Shown: positions 16,369 to 23,722 of the stretch, one piece after another
Position numbering within the stretch: the first letter of the stretch is position 1
How the letters are laid out: the number at the start of each line of letters is the position of its first letter
Source: CAZQXD01 sp964597315
Lineage (GTDB): Bacteria; Pseudomonadota; Gammaproteobacteria; Competibacterales; Competibacteraceae
Length of the DNA: 26,826 bases
Assembly (NCBI GenBank): GCA_964597315.1
Contig: CAZQXD010000059.1
Location: forward strand, 1-26,826
Direction of reading: 5' to 3'
Notes under the pieces: generated by a model
Told to the model about the DNA's origin: nothing
The model's database searches: none
The model's input: the letters and a program-made list of their open reading frames with translations, nothing else
Made by a program: the position numbers and the translations under genes

Positions 16369-17111
16369 GCGCCGCCCTGGAGCGGGAGTTACGGGACTTA
16401 TGGAACCGGCGGGTGGAACTGGACGGCGACGGCCTGACCCGCCTCTACCAACTGGTGACCGCCCGGCTGCGTAGCGCCCGTTGCCCGGAACTCGTCGGCC
16501 TTGAGGGGGATGCGGATGAGTACATCCATGACTTTTTCATCCTCAAGGCCATGGACAACCCCGTGAGCGCCATCAAACACGCCAATGTTCTGGTGACCTA
16601 CTTCCGGCGCTTTTTACGGGACCGGTTGCAACAGCGCGCCCCGGCCAGGGCATGGACCCCCCGCGACGAGGAGACCCACCAGGACCCCCTGGACTGCCTC
16701 GAAGCGCCCGATGACGGCTTGGCGGCGGCGGTGCTGGCCCTGAGCGAGGCCACGGGGCTGGACGAAACCGCCCTAGGGGAGGCCGCCAGCCGATTTCTGG
16801 ACAGCCTGGACGACTGGGCGCGAGACTATCTGGCCCTCGGTTTCTGCCCCGACCGGGGTGTGCCCCTGGCCACACTGGCCAAGGCCCGGCGCATTGCCTC
16901 CTACCATTACAAGGCCCAAAAGCTGGGCATCACCCGGCAGAAAGGCCAGACCTGGCAGGGCTATGGGGAAACCCGGATCGGCGCTTGGCTGGGTTCCCTG
17001 GGTCTGGAGCTGGACCCCGCCCAGGCGGCCCTGATCGCCACGGCTTTGAAAATTCTCTGCTGGCAGGCGTTGCGACAGCAGGACACCCACAATCGGGAAA
17101 CACCGCCATGA
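16365..17111 (+). CDS. Sigma-factor-like protein (ECF-type regions 2 and 4)
   Basis: A 248-residue protein with a region-2-like helix set (about 48-92: DADEYIHDFFILKAM, then VLVTYFRRFLRDRLQQ) and a region-4-like HTH (about 148-190: WARDYLALGFCPD, then PLATLAKARRIASYHYKAQ). This is the arrangement of ECF sigma factors. It is flanked by a candidate anti-sigma/substrate gene and, further on, a CHAT protease, which parallels the CASP-sigma/Csx30/TPR-CHAT set of type III-E CRISPR loci. By inference it directs RNA polymerase to defence promoters once freed. Whether it binds polymerase cannot be seen. Both ends overlap neighbours by 4 bp. Confidence 0.65.
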   Translation: MSAALERELRDLWNRRVELDGDGLTRLYQLVTARLRSARCPELVGLEGDADEYIHDFFILKAMDNPVSAIKHANVLVTYFRRFLRDRLQQRAPARAWTPRDEETHQDPLDCLEAPDDGLAAAVLALSEATGLDETALGEAASRFLDSLDDWARDYLALGFCPDRGVPLATLAKARRIASYHYKAQKLGITRQKGQTWQGYGETRIGAWLGSLGLELDPAQAALIATALKILCWQALRQQDTHNRETPP

Positions 17112-18301
17112 CTTTGCCGCGCCCTCTCTGGCCCCCCCTGGCGGACATTGAAACCGCCTTATTCGGCCCGCCGGATGGCTTGCTCGACCGCTGGATCAAT
17201 ACCGATCCGACCCTGTCTGCCGCTCTGCGCGAGGCCCTGGACGCCGACCCCCAGGCCAGAATGTCGCGGGAGCTGCCGGTGGTCGAACCCGCGCCGGACT
17301 GGGCGGACGCCGACGCCGTTCCACCCCCCGAGCTGGCCGACCGCATCCGCCGGACTGCCGAGGCCCGCCGCGCCTATCCCCATGCTGTTCCGCCCGCGCC
17401 GGGCCAGATAGTCAGCGTGGACACCGTTATCGGTCCACAAGGCCCCCTGGACTGGGTGCTGCCCCGTCCGCTGGCGCTAGTGCTGGTCGAGCCGACCGAA
17501 ACCCCCGCCGTCTGGTACGGCTGGCTGGCCGCTCCCGAGACCGATTACGCCAGTGATTTCGACCTGGTTCTGGGCGAGGATGATGGTCCCGTCGATCCGG
17601 TGGCCGGCATGGTGCAGGTGTGGAATCCGGCTTATCTTTACCTACCCAACGCCCGCCGCCTGCTGGGCCAACTTCCGCCCCGGCGGTTGGCGGCGGCCCG
17701 GGCGCTGGCCAGGGCCTTTCTGACCGCTCCGACGATCGGGCATCCGGCCCGGCCCGGGACCGTCTATCCCCGTACCCTGGACACCAGCGATATCGTTATC
17801 ACCGGCTCGCCTCTGGGAGGCGATGACGACCCCCGGCGGCGCTATCAAATCCTTTACCACGCCGCCGCCGAGGCCCTACGGGAACCGGCTAGGCTGGCGC
17901 TGGCGGCTACCATCGACAGCGCCCTGACCGGCCTGTGCAAGACCCTGATGGACGCCGCCCGCCGTGCCGGACGGCTGCTGGAGCCGGTCCCGGACGTGGC
18001 CCACGCCATGGGCGAAAGCGACCCGAAAGAAGCCAACCTCGCCCTGGAGCAGGGCCTCAAGCTGCACTTGGCCCTGACGCCTCGGGGGGTGTTGCGCCTA
18101 ACCCTGGAGCGACTGGCGGGCCGCTGGACCCTCACCCGCTTTGAGCGGGACGAAGCCCTGGAGATCATCATCCTGGACGCACAAAACCCCCGGAGTGTTC
18201 TGGTCTTTAGCCCGTCCCGAACCAACCGCTTACGCATCCAGGGGGCCGATGGGGCGGAATTGGACCTGCCCCTGGACTGGACCGGCGAGGCCACGCCATG
18301 A
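17108..18301 (+). CDS. Unknown protein; candidate anti-sigma factor and CHAT substrate (Csx30-like position)
   Basis: A soluble 397-residue protein with no transmembrane segment. I do not recognise a named family. The N-terminal third is acidic and helical; a beta-rich middle contains GQIVSVDTVIGPQ, LALVLVEPTETPAVWYGWL and GMVQVWNPAYLYLPNARRLL; a helical stretch follows (about 255-320) with a long alanine-rich helix; the C-terminal 75 residues are again beta-rich (LTLERLAGRWTLTRF, SVLVFSPSRTNRLRI). Its place directly after the sigma-like gene, with ATGA overlaps on both sides, is where an anti-sigma factor is expected. In type III-E loci the equivalent (Csx30) is cut by the CHAT protease to release sigma. 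That role here is inference. Confidence 0.6.
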   Translation: MTLPRPLWPPLADIETALFGPPDGLLDRWINTDPTLSAALREALDADPQARMSRELPVVEPAPDWADADAVPPPELADRIRRTAEARRAYPHAVPPAPGQIVSVDTVIGPQGPLDWVLPRPLALVLVEPTETPAVWYGWLAAPETDYASDFDLVLGEDDGPVDPVAGMVQVWNPAYLYLPNARRLLGQLPPRRLAAARALARAFLTAPTIGHPARPGTVYPRTLDTSDIVITGSPLGGDDDPRRRYQILYHAAAEALREPARLALAATIDSALTGLCKTLMDAARRAGRLLEPVPDVAHAMGESDPKEANLALEQGLKLHLALTPRGVLRLTLERLAGRWTLTRFERDEALEIIILDAQNPRSVLVFSPSRTNRLRIQGADGAELDLPLDWTGEATP

Positions 18302-19182
18302 CCACCTGGTTGGCCGTGGGCGACGAGACCGGCAATTGGGATAAGATCAACGACGCCCAAGGCGACGGTGGACGGTTCCTGGGGGTGGCCCTGGTGCTGG
18401 CGCCCTGGTCGGTTTGGCAGTCCCTAAACAAGGAGCGGATCGATGATCGCAGCCTGGGCGAGCGCATGGGCAAGCCGCTCCGGGGGTTGCCCCCACGCTA
18501 CCTGGACCGAAAAGAAACCAGCCACCATGTCATGCCGGCCTTCAAGTATCTGCGTGAGCGGAACCTGCACGGCGAATGGTCCCTGGCCAAGCCCGCAGAC
18601 GACCCGGTGGCGCAGGAGCTGACCGCCCATTTGCGCTGGTTGGCTTTTCATCGCCGCTTCGCCGTGCTGGGGACCTCTGGTCCGCTGGATATGGTGCGTG
18701 AACTGCATCAAGGGCGGGACTCGGCCCAAGCCCTGGGACAGGTCTATGGGCTGTTGGCCGCCCTGGCGCTGCCCTTTCTCAATCCCGGAGATACACTCCT
18801 GGTGGCCCCCGGTCCTCGCTCCGAACCGCCCGATAGCCTGGCCTGGGAGCGGGCGCGGATCGGCTCAAAGGCGGTCGCGTCAGACAAACGCCAAGATTCC
18901 GACCTGCGAGGGCTTCTGACCGCCCTGGAAGACACCGCCCACAAAGCCTTAGGGGTCTGGGAGAGGCGGCCATTGGCGAAGCTGGAAGCGGGCACTATGA
19001 CTTATTTCATCAAGGAGCGACGCTTGGGCCATATCAATATAAGCGCGGCCAATGCCGTGGCGGACCTGGGGACCGCCTTGCTGGCCATGTGCCAGAATTC
19101 CGAGTACGCCGTGCGGTTGGACCCACAGGCCCTGGGGGCTAATCTGGGCTTTTTTCGCCTGCGCGACCTGAAGCTGGACTGA
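18298..19182 (+). CDS. Unknown protein, possible DUF3800/RNase H-like fold
   Basis: The 294-residue protein starts with LAVGDETGNWDK, an acidic D-E-T-G motif on the first strand that resembles the IDESGD opening of DUF3800 (RNase H-like) proteins, followed by a second strand RFLGVALVLAP. A late segment HINISAANAVADLGTALLA could supply further acidic positions. If the match is real it may be a metal-dependent nuclease or a non-catalytic relative. It overlaps the previous gene by ATGA and is followed 7 nt later by the TPR gene, so it is an integral part of the operon. No equivalent is known to me in type III-E accessory sets. Confidence 0.5.
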   Translation: MTTWLAVGDETGNWDKINDAQGDGGRFLGVALVLAPWSVWQSLNKERIDDRSLGERMGKPLRGLPPRYLDRKETSHHVMPAFKYLRERNLHGEWSLAKPADDPVAQELTAHLRWLAFHRRFAVLGTSGPLDMVRELHQGRDSAQALGQVYGLLAALALPFLNPGDTLLVAPGPRSEPPDSLAWERARIGSKAVASDKRQDSDLRGLLTALEDTAHKALGVWERRPLAKLEAGTMTYFIKERRLGHINISAANAVADLGTALLAMCQNSEYAVRLDPQALGANLGFFRLRDLKLD

Positions 19183-19189
19183 GGCGGGT

Positions 19190-20962
19190 ATGGAATGGCT
19201 GATCCCCGTCACCCTGACCGCGCCCCTGCGCGTCCAGGACCTGAGCGCCCGGCGCGACGACTATCCGCTGCGCCTTCGGTTGCGGCCCTGCTGTTTTCGG
19301 ATCGCCACGGGACCCGCGCTCACGGACCATCCCCTGGACATGGCCCTGGCGAGCCTGGGCTTCGCGGCGGATCGCCACGTGCCGACATCGGAAGTCCTGC
19401 ATGGGACCGTAGCTGCCCCCTGGCGCGTCGTACCCCTCCCGGACAACACGGAAATTTTGCGCCGAACAGCCTTGCTAGACAGCGCCTTGGAACTGGGGCT
19501 GTTGGAGCGCCCAGCGCCACCGGCGCGGCTGACGCCATTGGAGGCGCGGCTGCAAGCCATCCCCCATCTGCCGGCCCTGGTGCGCGAGGCCTTGGCCTTC
19601 GCCCTGTTGGATAACCATGTGCGCTGGGACAACCGCAGTCGACTACTGGACGACTGGCAACGGGCGCGCCGGGTCGTGCTGTTCGACCGGGACCGCCTGG
19701 GGGCGGTGCGAGCGCCGGTCGCCCCGGAGCTGTTGGTCCAAGGCTACGGGTTGCTGAGCTGTATTGATGCCCTAGCCCAAGAACCGGCCACGGTGGCCCG
19801 CCTGGAGAGCGCCTGGGATGCGTTCACCCGGCAATACCCCGAGCCACCCCTGGCCCTGGCCCTGGCCTTCTGGGGCGAGGGGACATACCGGCTCAGCGAG
19901 CAGGGCGATATGCAAGACGCGGCCCTGAGCCTGGAGCGGATGCGCCAGGCCGCCGATGCGCTGGTGCAACGGCTGCCGGGGTTGGCTGGAGAACTGGACG
20001 TAGGGATGTGGTGGCATCACCTGGGACGGCTGGCCTACTACCAAGGTAAGTTCGATGAGGCCCTGCCGCTCTACGTCCGGGAATGGCTTTTCCGGGAACG
20101 CCTGGACGGCGTTCGGCAGGCCCGGCTGGCCCGTAACCTGTCCAGCCTGCTCAACGACATGGGGTATCTACAAAAGGCCGAGGAGCTGATCCAACCGGCC
20201 CTGGACTGGCAGGTGGCCGAACACGATCGCGAGGTCTTTAAGACCTGGGGCCGTCTGGGGGAGATCCAGTTACGCCAGGGCCACCTGACCGAAGCGCGCG
20301 CCGCCCTGGATAATTCCCTGAAGGCTCAGCCGGACCGTCGCGGCAGCCAAACCGACATTTATCGGGGACATGCCGCCCTGCTGGCTGACGACCTGGACGC
20401 CGCCCAGGGCCATTACCAGGCCGCCCAAGCCCAGGACGAACGGGATGGCGTGGTCTCGAACCCTTATCTGCGCATGGGCGAGGCGGCCTTGGCGCTGCGC
20501 CGCCGGGCCGTGGACGACTTGGAATTGCTCTGGGAAATCTATGGACCGGAGTTGCGGCATCAACAGGGTCTCAGGGCCTTGCCCGTGGCGGTCCTGGTCA
20601 CCGCCCGGTTCGTGGCTGCTCAGACCGATGCCGCCGAGCTGCGTGAATGGGTGAGCCGACTGGTGGCGGCCAGCTATGTGGGCGAGGTCTTGTATCCAGC
20701 GTCCCTGGCCTATCCCGACCCTGCGGCCATGGACCTACTACCCCGCATTGAATCCACCCTACGGACCTGGCAAAAGACCTGTCAGCAGGTAAGCGCCCAA
20801 CTGCCTCTGGGCGCGGCCCCACCCCCCGTCCCGACGCCGGACAATCTGCTGGAGGCTCTGGCCCGGTGTCGGGCGGAGAATGATTGGGAGGCCCTGCGGC
20901 CATTTCGGCCAGGACTGTATCCTTTCAATTTGCTGGAATCACCCACCATGGGCGTCTCGTGA
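19190..20962 (+). CDS. TPR-repeat protein of the CHAT operon
   Basis: A 590-residue protein. The first 110 residues are beta-rich and unrecognised. Residues about 120-270 are helical. Residues 273-415 hold tandem TPR-type repeats: MWWHHLGRLAYYQGKFDEAL, RNLSSLLNDMGYLQKAEELI, WGRLGEIQLRQGHLTEARAAL and YRGHAALLADDLDAAQGHY. TPR arrays bind peptides or partner proteins, so it may sense the CRISPR complex or hold the protease. The ATG at 19190 follows GAGGCGGG. The stop TGA overlaps the GTG start of the CHAT gene, giving tight coupling between the two. Confidence 0.72.
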   Translation: MEWLIPVTLTAPLRVQDLSARRDDYPLRLRLRPCCFRIATGPALTDHPLDMALASLGFAADRHVPTSEVLHGTVAAPWRVVPLPDNTEILRRTALLDSALELGLLERPAPPARLTPLEARLQAIPHLPALVREALAFALLDNHVRWDNRSRLLDDWQRARRVVLFDRDRLGAVRAPVAPELLVQGYGLLSCIDALAQEPATVARLESAWDAFTRQYPEPPLALALAFWGEGTYRLSEQGDMQDAALSLERMRQAADALVQRLPGLAGELDVGMWWHHLGRLAYYQGKFDEALPLYVREWLFRERLDGVRQARLARNLSSLLNDMGYLQKAEELIQPALDWQVAEHDREVFKTWGRLGEIQLRQGHLTEARAALDNSLKAQPDRRGSQTDIYRGHAALLADDLDAAQGHYQAAQAQDERDGVVSNPYLRMGEAALALRRRAVDDLELLWEIYGPELRHQQGLRALPVAVLVTARFVAAQTDAAELREWVSRLVAASYVGEVLYPASLAYPDPAAMDLLPRIESTLRTWQKTCQQVSAQLPLGAAPPPVPTPDNLLEALARCRAENDWEALRPFRPGLYPFNLLESPTMGVS

Positions 20963-23082
20963 GTGACCACCAAGGTGCGCCTGTCTTGGAGGTTTATTTG
21001 TGGCCCGAGCCGGAAGGTGTGCGTTGGTGGACGGCGGAGTCCACGGGCGTCTGGACCGGCGCTCTACCGCCCCTAAAGCGACCCGATGCCCCCGAGGCGT
21101 GTAGCCGAGGGTTGGGTGAGCTGCTGCCCCAGACCCTAAGCGAGGGGATAGGCGTCGCGCCGGTTTGTCGGCTGTTGCTGGACCCCGCCCTAGGCGATGC
21201 CTGGCAACAGTACGCTTGGGAGTGGTTGCGCTGGCAAGGCCAGCCCCTGGTGGGGCGATTGCTGGCGGCGCGGGCGGCCAGCCCCCTGCCGGGACCCGGC
21301 ATCCCGGCGGGTGAAACGGCTGTCATCAGGCTTTGGCCGCGAGACGCAACAGCCCAACCCTTCGGCGGCCTGGCGGATCGCGGGGGCCAGGTGGTGGCCA
21401 CCACCCGCGCCGCCGCCGAAACTTGGCTGGCCGAGCATGATCCCACCGCCCTGGCGGCCCTAGTGGTCATTGCCCATGGGGCCGAGTCCGGTGAGTTTGC
21501 CTTTCTGGATGAACGTGGCCAGGGTTGGCGTCTGGATACCGGTCGGGGATTGCCGCCCTTGGTGGCGCTGCTGGCCTGTGCCGGTCGGGATGGCAATCTA
21601 CTGGCCGAAGGGCGGCGCTGCCTGGACGCTGGCGCCCGCGCCGTGCTGGCGTCGGCGGGGCGGCTGGATGCCACCCAGATCGGGGATTTTATTCGGGATC
21701 TGCTGGCGGGTTGGCGCGAGGGTGTTCCCGTGGGTGAACTTCTGCGTCGCGCCCAGGGCCGGGCCAGTCAGCAACATGGCGCTGGTCGGCTTTGTCTTTT
21801 GGGGCAATACGACTTGCGCCAGGGAACTACGGCATCCGCTTCACGGGATGCGTTGCCGTTGCTGCTCGGGCGGTTGACTCGGGAACGCTGGCGCGAAGGT
21901 TGGACCCTGGACCAGGCCCTGGCGGAGCTGGAAACCCGCCTGGACCTACCGGCGGATTATGCCCATGGAGTGAGTGGGCGTGACTTGCTCCACAAGTTGA
22001 GGGAGTGCGAGCCGAAGCTGCCTCGGTTGACTCGGGCTTGGGTGTTGGGTTTGATGGCCTATCTGGCGGAAATTCATCATCATGCGCTGCTGCCTCGCTT
22101 GGCCCGCGAGCGCACCGGATTGCCAAACAGCCTCCCCGAGGCCGCCACGGAGCATCACTACTGGGCCAAGGTGTACTATCGCCAGGGCCAATATCGGCGC
22201 GCCCTGGTCGAGTTGGACCACGGCCTTGCCCAGGATGACCGCCATCCGGCCTTGCTGGGGCTGTTGGCCAACTGTCTTTTGGATTTGAATCTCCCCAAGT
22301 CCGCCAACCGGGTGTTGGAGCGCCTGGACAATACGATAGCCGATCCGGCGGCCCCGACCCTGGATAGGAATATGGGTTTCAAGTTTCTGGACCGCCGTGC
22401 CCGGTTGTGTCTCCGCCAGGGGCGGCCCAGGGCCGCCGTTGGTCATTACCGGCGCAAGCATGAGGAGGCGCTGGGGCGCGACCAGGATGGTCAGCGGGAA
22501 CGGGCCGGCTTGCTCTATGCCTGGGCGTGGCTGGAGACCGGTGGCGAAGACTGCGCCACGGCGGCGATTGCGGTCCTGGACGCCGGCCTACGGGTCGGCC
22601 AGGGCAACACCGCGCCCGCCTATCTACTGCGCGCATTGGCCCTCTGGGCCTGGCGACGCCATGACCACCGGGCAGCCAAGATCGTGGTCCGGTATCGGGA
22701 ACTGTTACAACAGCGTCTGGCCAAGCAAGACCCAGGACCCTTCGGTATGGCGCTGGGGTTTTTGCGCCTGTATTACCGACAAAACACCCCGAACTCGGCC
22801 TGGCTGGTCTCGGCCTGGGATGAAGTGCGGGAGTTACTTGAAAATGGGCACTACTGGCTAGAGTTGGCCACACTGCATCATCTGGCCAAAGAACGGGATG
22901 AGTCCATGGACTGCCTGGACCGCTTCCAGTGTCGGCGGCGTCAAGCTCTGAAGGCGGCATTGCCAGCCTGGGTTGGGCTGGCGCCGGAACAGAGGAACGA
23001 ACGGGAGGCCCAGGAGCGCCGGATCTTGGGGCGGGACCCGAACCTGGAGGAACTGGTGAAGGGGGGATTGATGCCGTTATAG
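20959..23082 (+). CDS. CHAT-domain (caspase-like) protease with C-terminal TPR-like repeats
   Basis: The 707-residue protein has a CHAT peptidase domain at about 118-285: strand AALVVIAHGAESGEF carries the catalytic His173, and PPLVALLACAGRDGNLL carries the nucleophile Cys207, followed by GARAVLASAG and a FIRDLLAGWREGVPVGELLRRAQ helix, all typical of CHAT proteases. From about 395 onward helical TPR-like repeats follow (YWAKVYYRQGQYRRALVELD, FLDRRARLCLRQGRPRAAVG). This order (CHAT then TPR) is opposite to Csx29 of type III-E, which is TPR then CHAT. The GTG at 20959 forms a GTGA overlap with the TPR gene; an upstream in-frame start would only add overlap. Substrate is unknown; the protein encoded at 17108 is the prime candidate. 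Confidence 0.82.
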   Translation: MSDHQGAPVLEVYLWPEPEGVRWWTAESTGVWTGALPPLKRPDAPEACSRGLGELLPQTLSEGIGVAPVCRLLLDPALGDAWQQYAWEWLRWQGQPLVGRLLAARAASPLPGPGIPAGETAVIRLWPRDATAQPFGGLADRGGQVVATTRAAAETWLAEHDPTALAALVVIAHGAESGEFAFLDERGQGWRLDTGRGLPPLVALLACAGRDGNLLAEGRRCLDAGARAVLASAGRLDATQIGDFIRDLLAGWREGVPVGELLRRAQGRASQQHGAGRLCLLGQYDLRQGTTASASRDALPLLLGRLTRERWREGWTLDQALAELETRLDLPADYAHGVSGRDLLHKLRECEPKLPRLTRAWVLGLMAYLAEIHHHALLPRLARERTGLPNSLPEAATEHHYWAKVYYRQGQYRRALVELDHGLAQDDRHPALLGLLANCLLDLNLPKSANRVLERLDNTIADPAAPTLDRNMGFKFLDRRARLCLRQGRPRAAVGHYRRKHEEALGRDQDGQRERAGLLYAWAWLETGGEDCATAAIAVLDAGLRVGQGNTAPAYLLRALALWAWRRHDHRAAKIVVRYRELLQQRLAKQDPGPFGMALGFLRLYYRQNTPNSAWLVSAWDEVRELLENGHYWLELATLHHLAKERDESMDCLDRFQCRRRQALKAALPAWVGLAPEQRNEREAQERRILGRDPNLEELVKGGLMPL

Positions 23083-23200
23083 GCGTTACCGACCATCGCG
23101 CTTCCCGTCACGCCGCTGAATCAGTCGGCACACCGCCGATTCACCTGGCCCCGAGTCCACGCCTAACTGCAACTGAGTCCGGTAGTCCTAATGAGTCCGG
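23083..23200. other. Gap after the CHAT operon
   Basis: No gene is seen. An imperfect hairpin (TCGGC paired with GCCGA, near 23124-23138) lies here without a T-tract, and the nonamer GAGTCCGGT occurs twice near 23174-23201. Confidence 0.4.
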
Positions 23201-23464
23201 TCATTTTATATCGTTCCGGTGTGCTTCGTAGTAGGCCCGCAAGATCGTATTGATCCGGCTCTGGTCGCCCTTGCGCTGTGCTTTCATTCAGTCCAGAACA
23301 TCCGTATCGACGCGAACGGTGATAGGCCGCTTCCCCGGCGAGAATTTCATCGGGACTGTGCGCAAGAACCCTTCGTCGAAGGCCGGTGTATCGCTGTAAT
23401 CAATCTTGTCATCGGTCATCGCGTCCAGTCTGGCCAATTCGCTCTTGGTAGGTTTTTTGCTCAC
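23201..23464 (-). pseudogene. brnA: brnA antitoxin remnant with an internal stop codon
   Basis: Reading from a GTG at 23464, the 87-codon frame encodes a BrnA-type antitoxin: an N-terminal segment with SELARLDAMTDDKIDYSD and EGFLRTVPMKFSPGKRPITV, then the RHH strand VRVDTDVLD, a stop TGA at 23290-23288, and in the same frame MKAQRKGDQSRINTILRAYY. The stop stands where the family has a Trp (TGG to TGA). Residues after it carry the RHH helices needed for dimerisation, so the product is almost certainly inactive. Confidence 0.8.
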
Positions 23465-23585
23465 GTTTGTTTCCCTTTCTCATTGAGATGGCACGGATAT
23501 TTTCACTGCGCCTGGTGTGCGTAACGACGACCATCCGGTTTTCCAGAAGCCCAAAAGTAATAAATCGACGTTCGTCATATTGACA
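23409..23585 (-). pseudogene. brnT: brnT toxin 3' fragment
   Basis: Upstream of and overlapping brnA, one frame encodes DERRFITFGLLENRMVVVTH, then TRRSENIRAISMRKGNKRE, which is the C-terminal half of a BrnT-type RelE-fold RNase toxin (pattern R-x-x-T-x-G, VVxHTxR, IRxISxRKAxxRE). The N-terminal half is missing; the reading frame stops being BrnT-like exactly at a hairpin (23580-23619). The toxin is therefore dead. Confidence 0.78.
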
Positions 23586-23619
23586 TTCTCCTCGGCCCGA
23601 AGGCCGGGGAGGATGTCAA
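23580..23619. repeat. 40-bp imperfect palindrome, IS200/IS605-type end hairpin
   Basis: The left arm TTGACATTCTCCTCGGCC and right arm GGCCGGGGAGGATGTCAA pair over 18 positions with two G-T wobbles around a 4-base loop. Sequences of this kind (TTGACATCCTCCCCGGCC...) are common at ends of IS200/IS605 and related TnpB elements and their non-autonomous relatives. No tnpA or tnpB is present. It abuts the truncated brnT. Confidence 0.6.
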
Positions 23620-23651
23620 CAAAACCCCATGGCTGTTTTAAAAATCCCTTA

Positions 23652-23714
23652 CCGGTCTGCGTTTCAGCAGACAAAGCGCCGGTTCGACTGGCGCGACCTT
23701 GCCAGTCAGACCGG
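23652..23714 (+). promoter_or_regulatory. Structured leader before the dual-OB gene, with mutually exclusive stems
   Basis: Four inverted repeats are packed into 63 nt: CCGGTCTG (23652-23659) with CAGACCGG (23707-23714); GTCTGC (23655-23660) with GCAGAC (23667-23672); GCGCCGGT with ACTGGCGC (23676-23694); GACTGGC (23686-23692) with GCCAGTC (23701-23707). Several share bases and cannot form together. The outermost stem would cover the start of the GGAG ribosome site (23713-23716). It could be a translational switch or a relic of mobile DNA. Confidence 0.4.
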
Positions 23715-23722
23715 AGTTTGCC

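Noticed and set aside
23676..23707. Possible tRNA 3' fragment (GGTTCGACT next to GCGCC/GGCGC)
   Set aside because: The T-arm stem and 7-nt loop cannot both be formed and no acceptor or anticodon arm is found, so it is not a tRNA or a clear attachment site.
23083..23722. Possible CRISPR array in the repeat-rich gap
   Set aside because: Only single palindromes and a twice-occurring nonamer are seen; there are no regularly spaced repeats.
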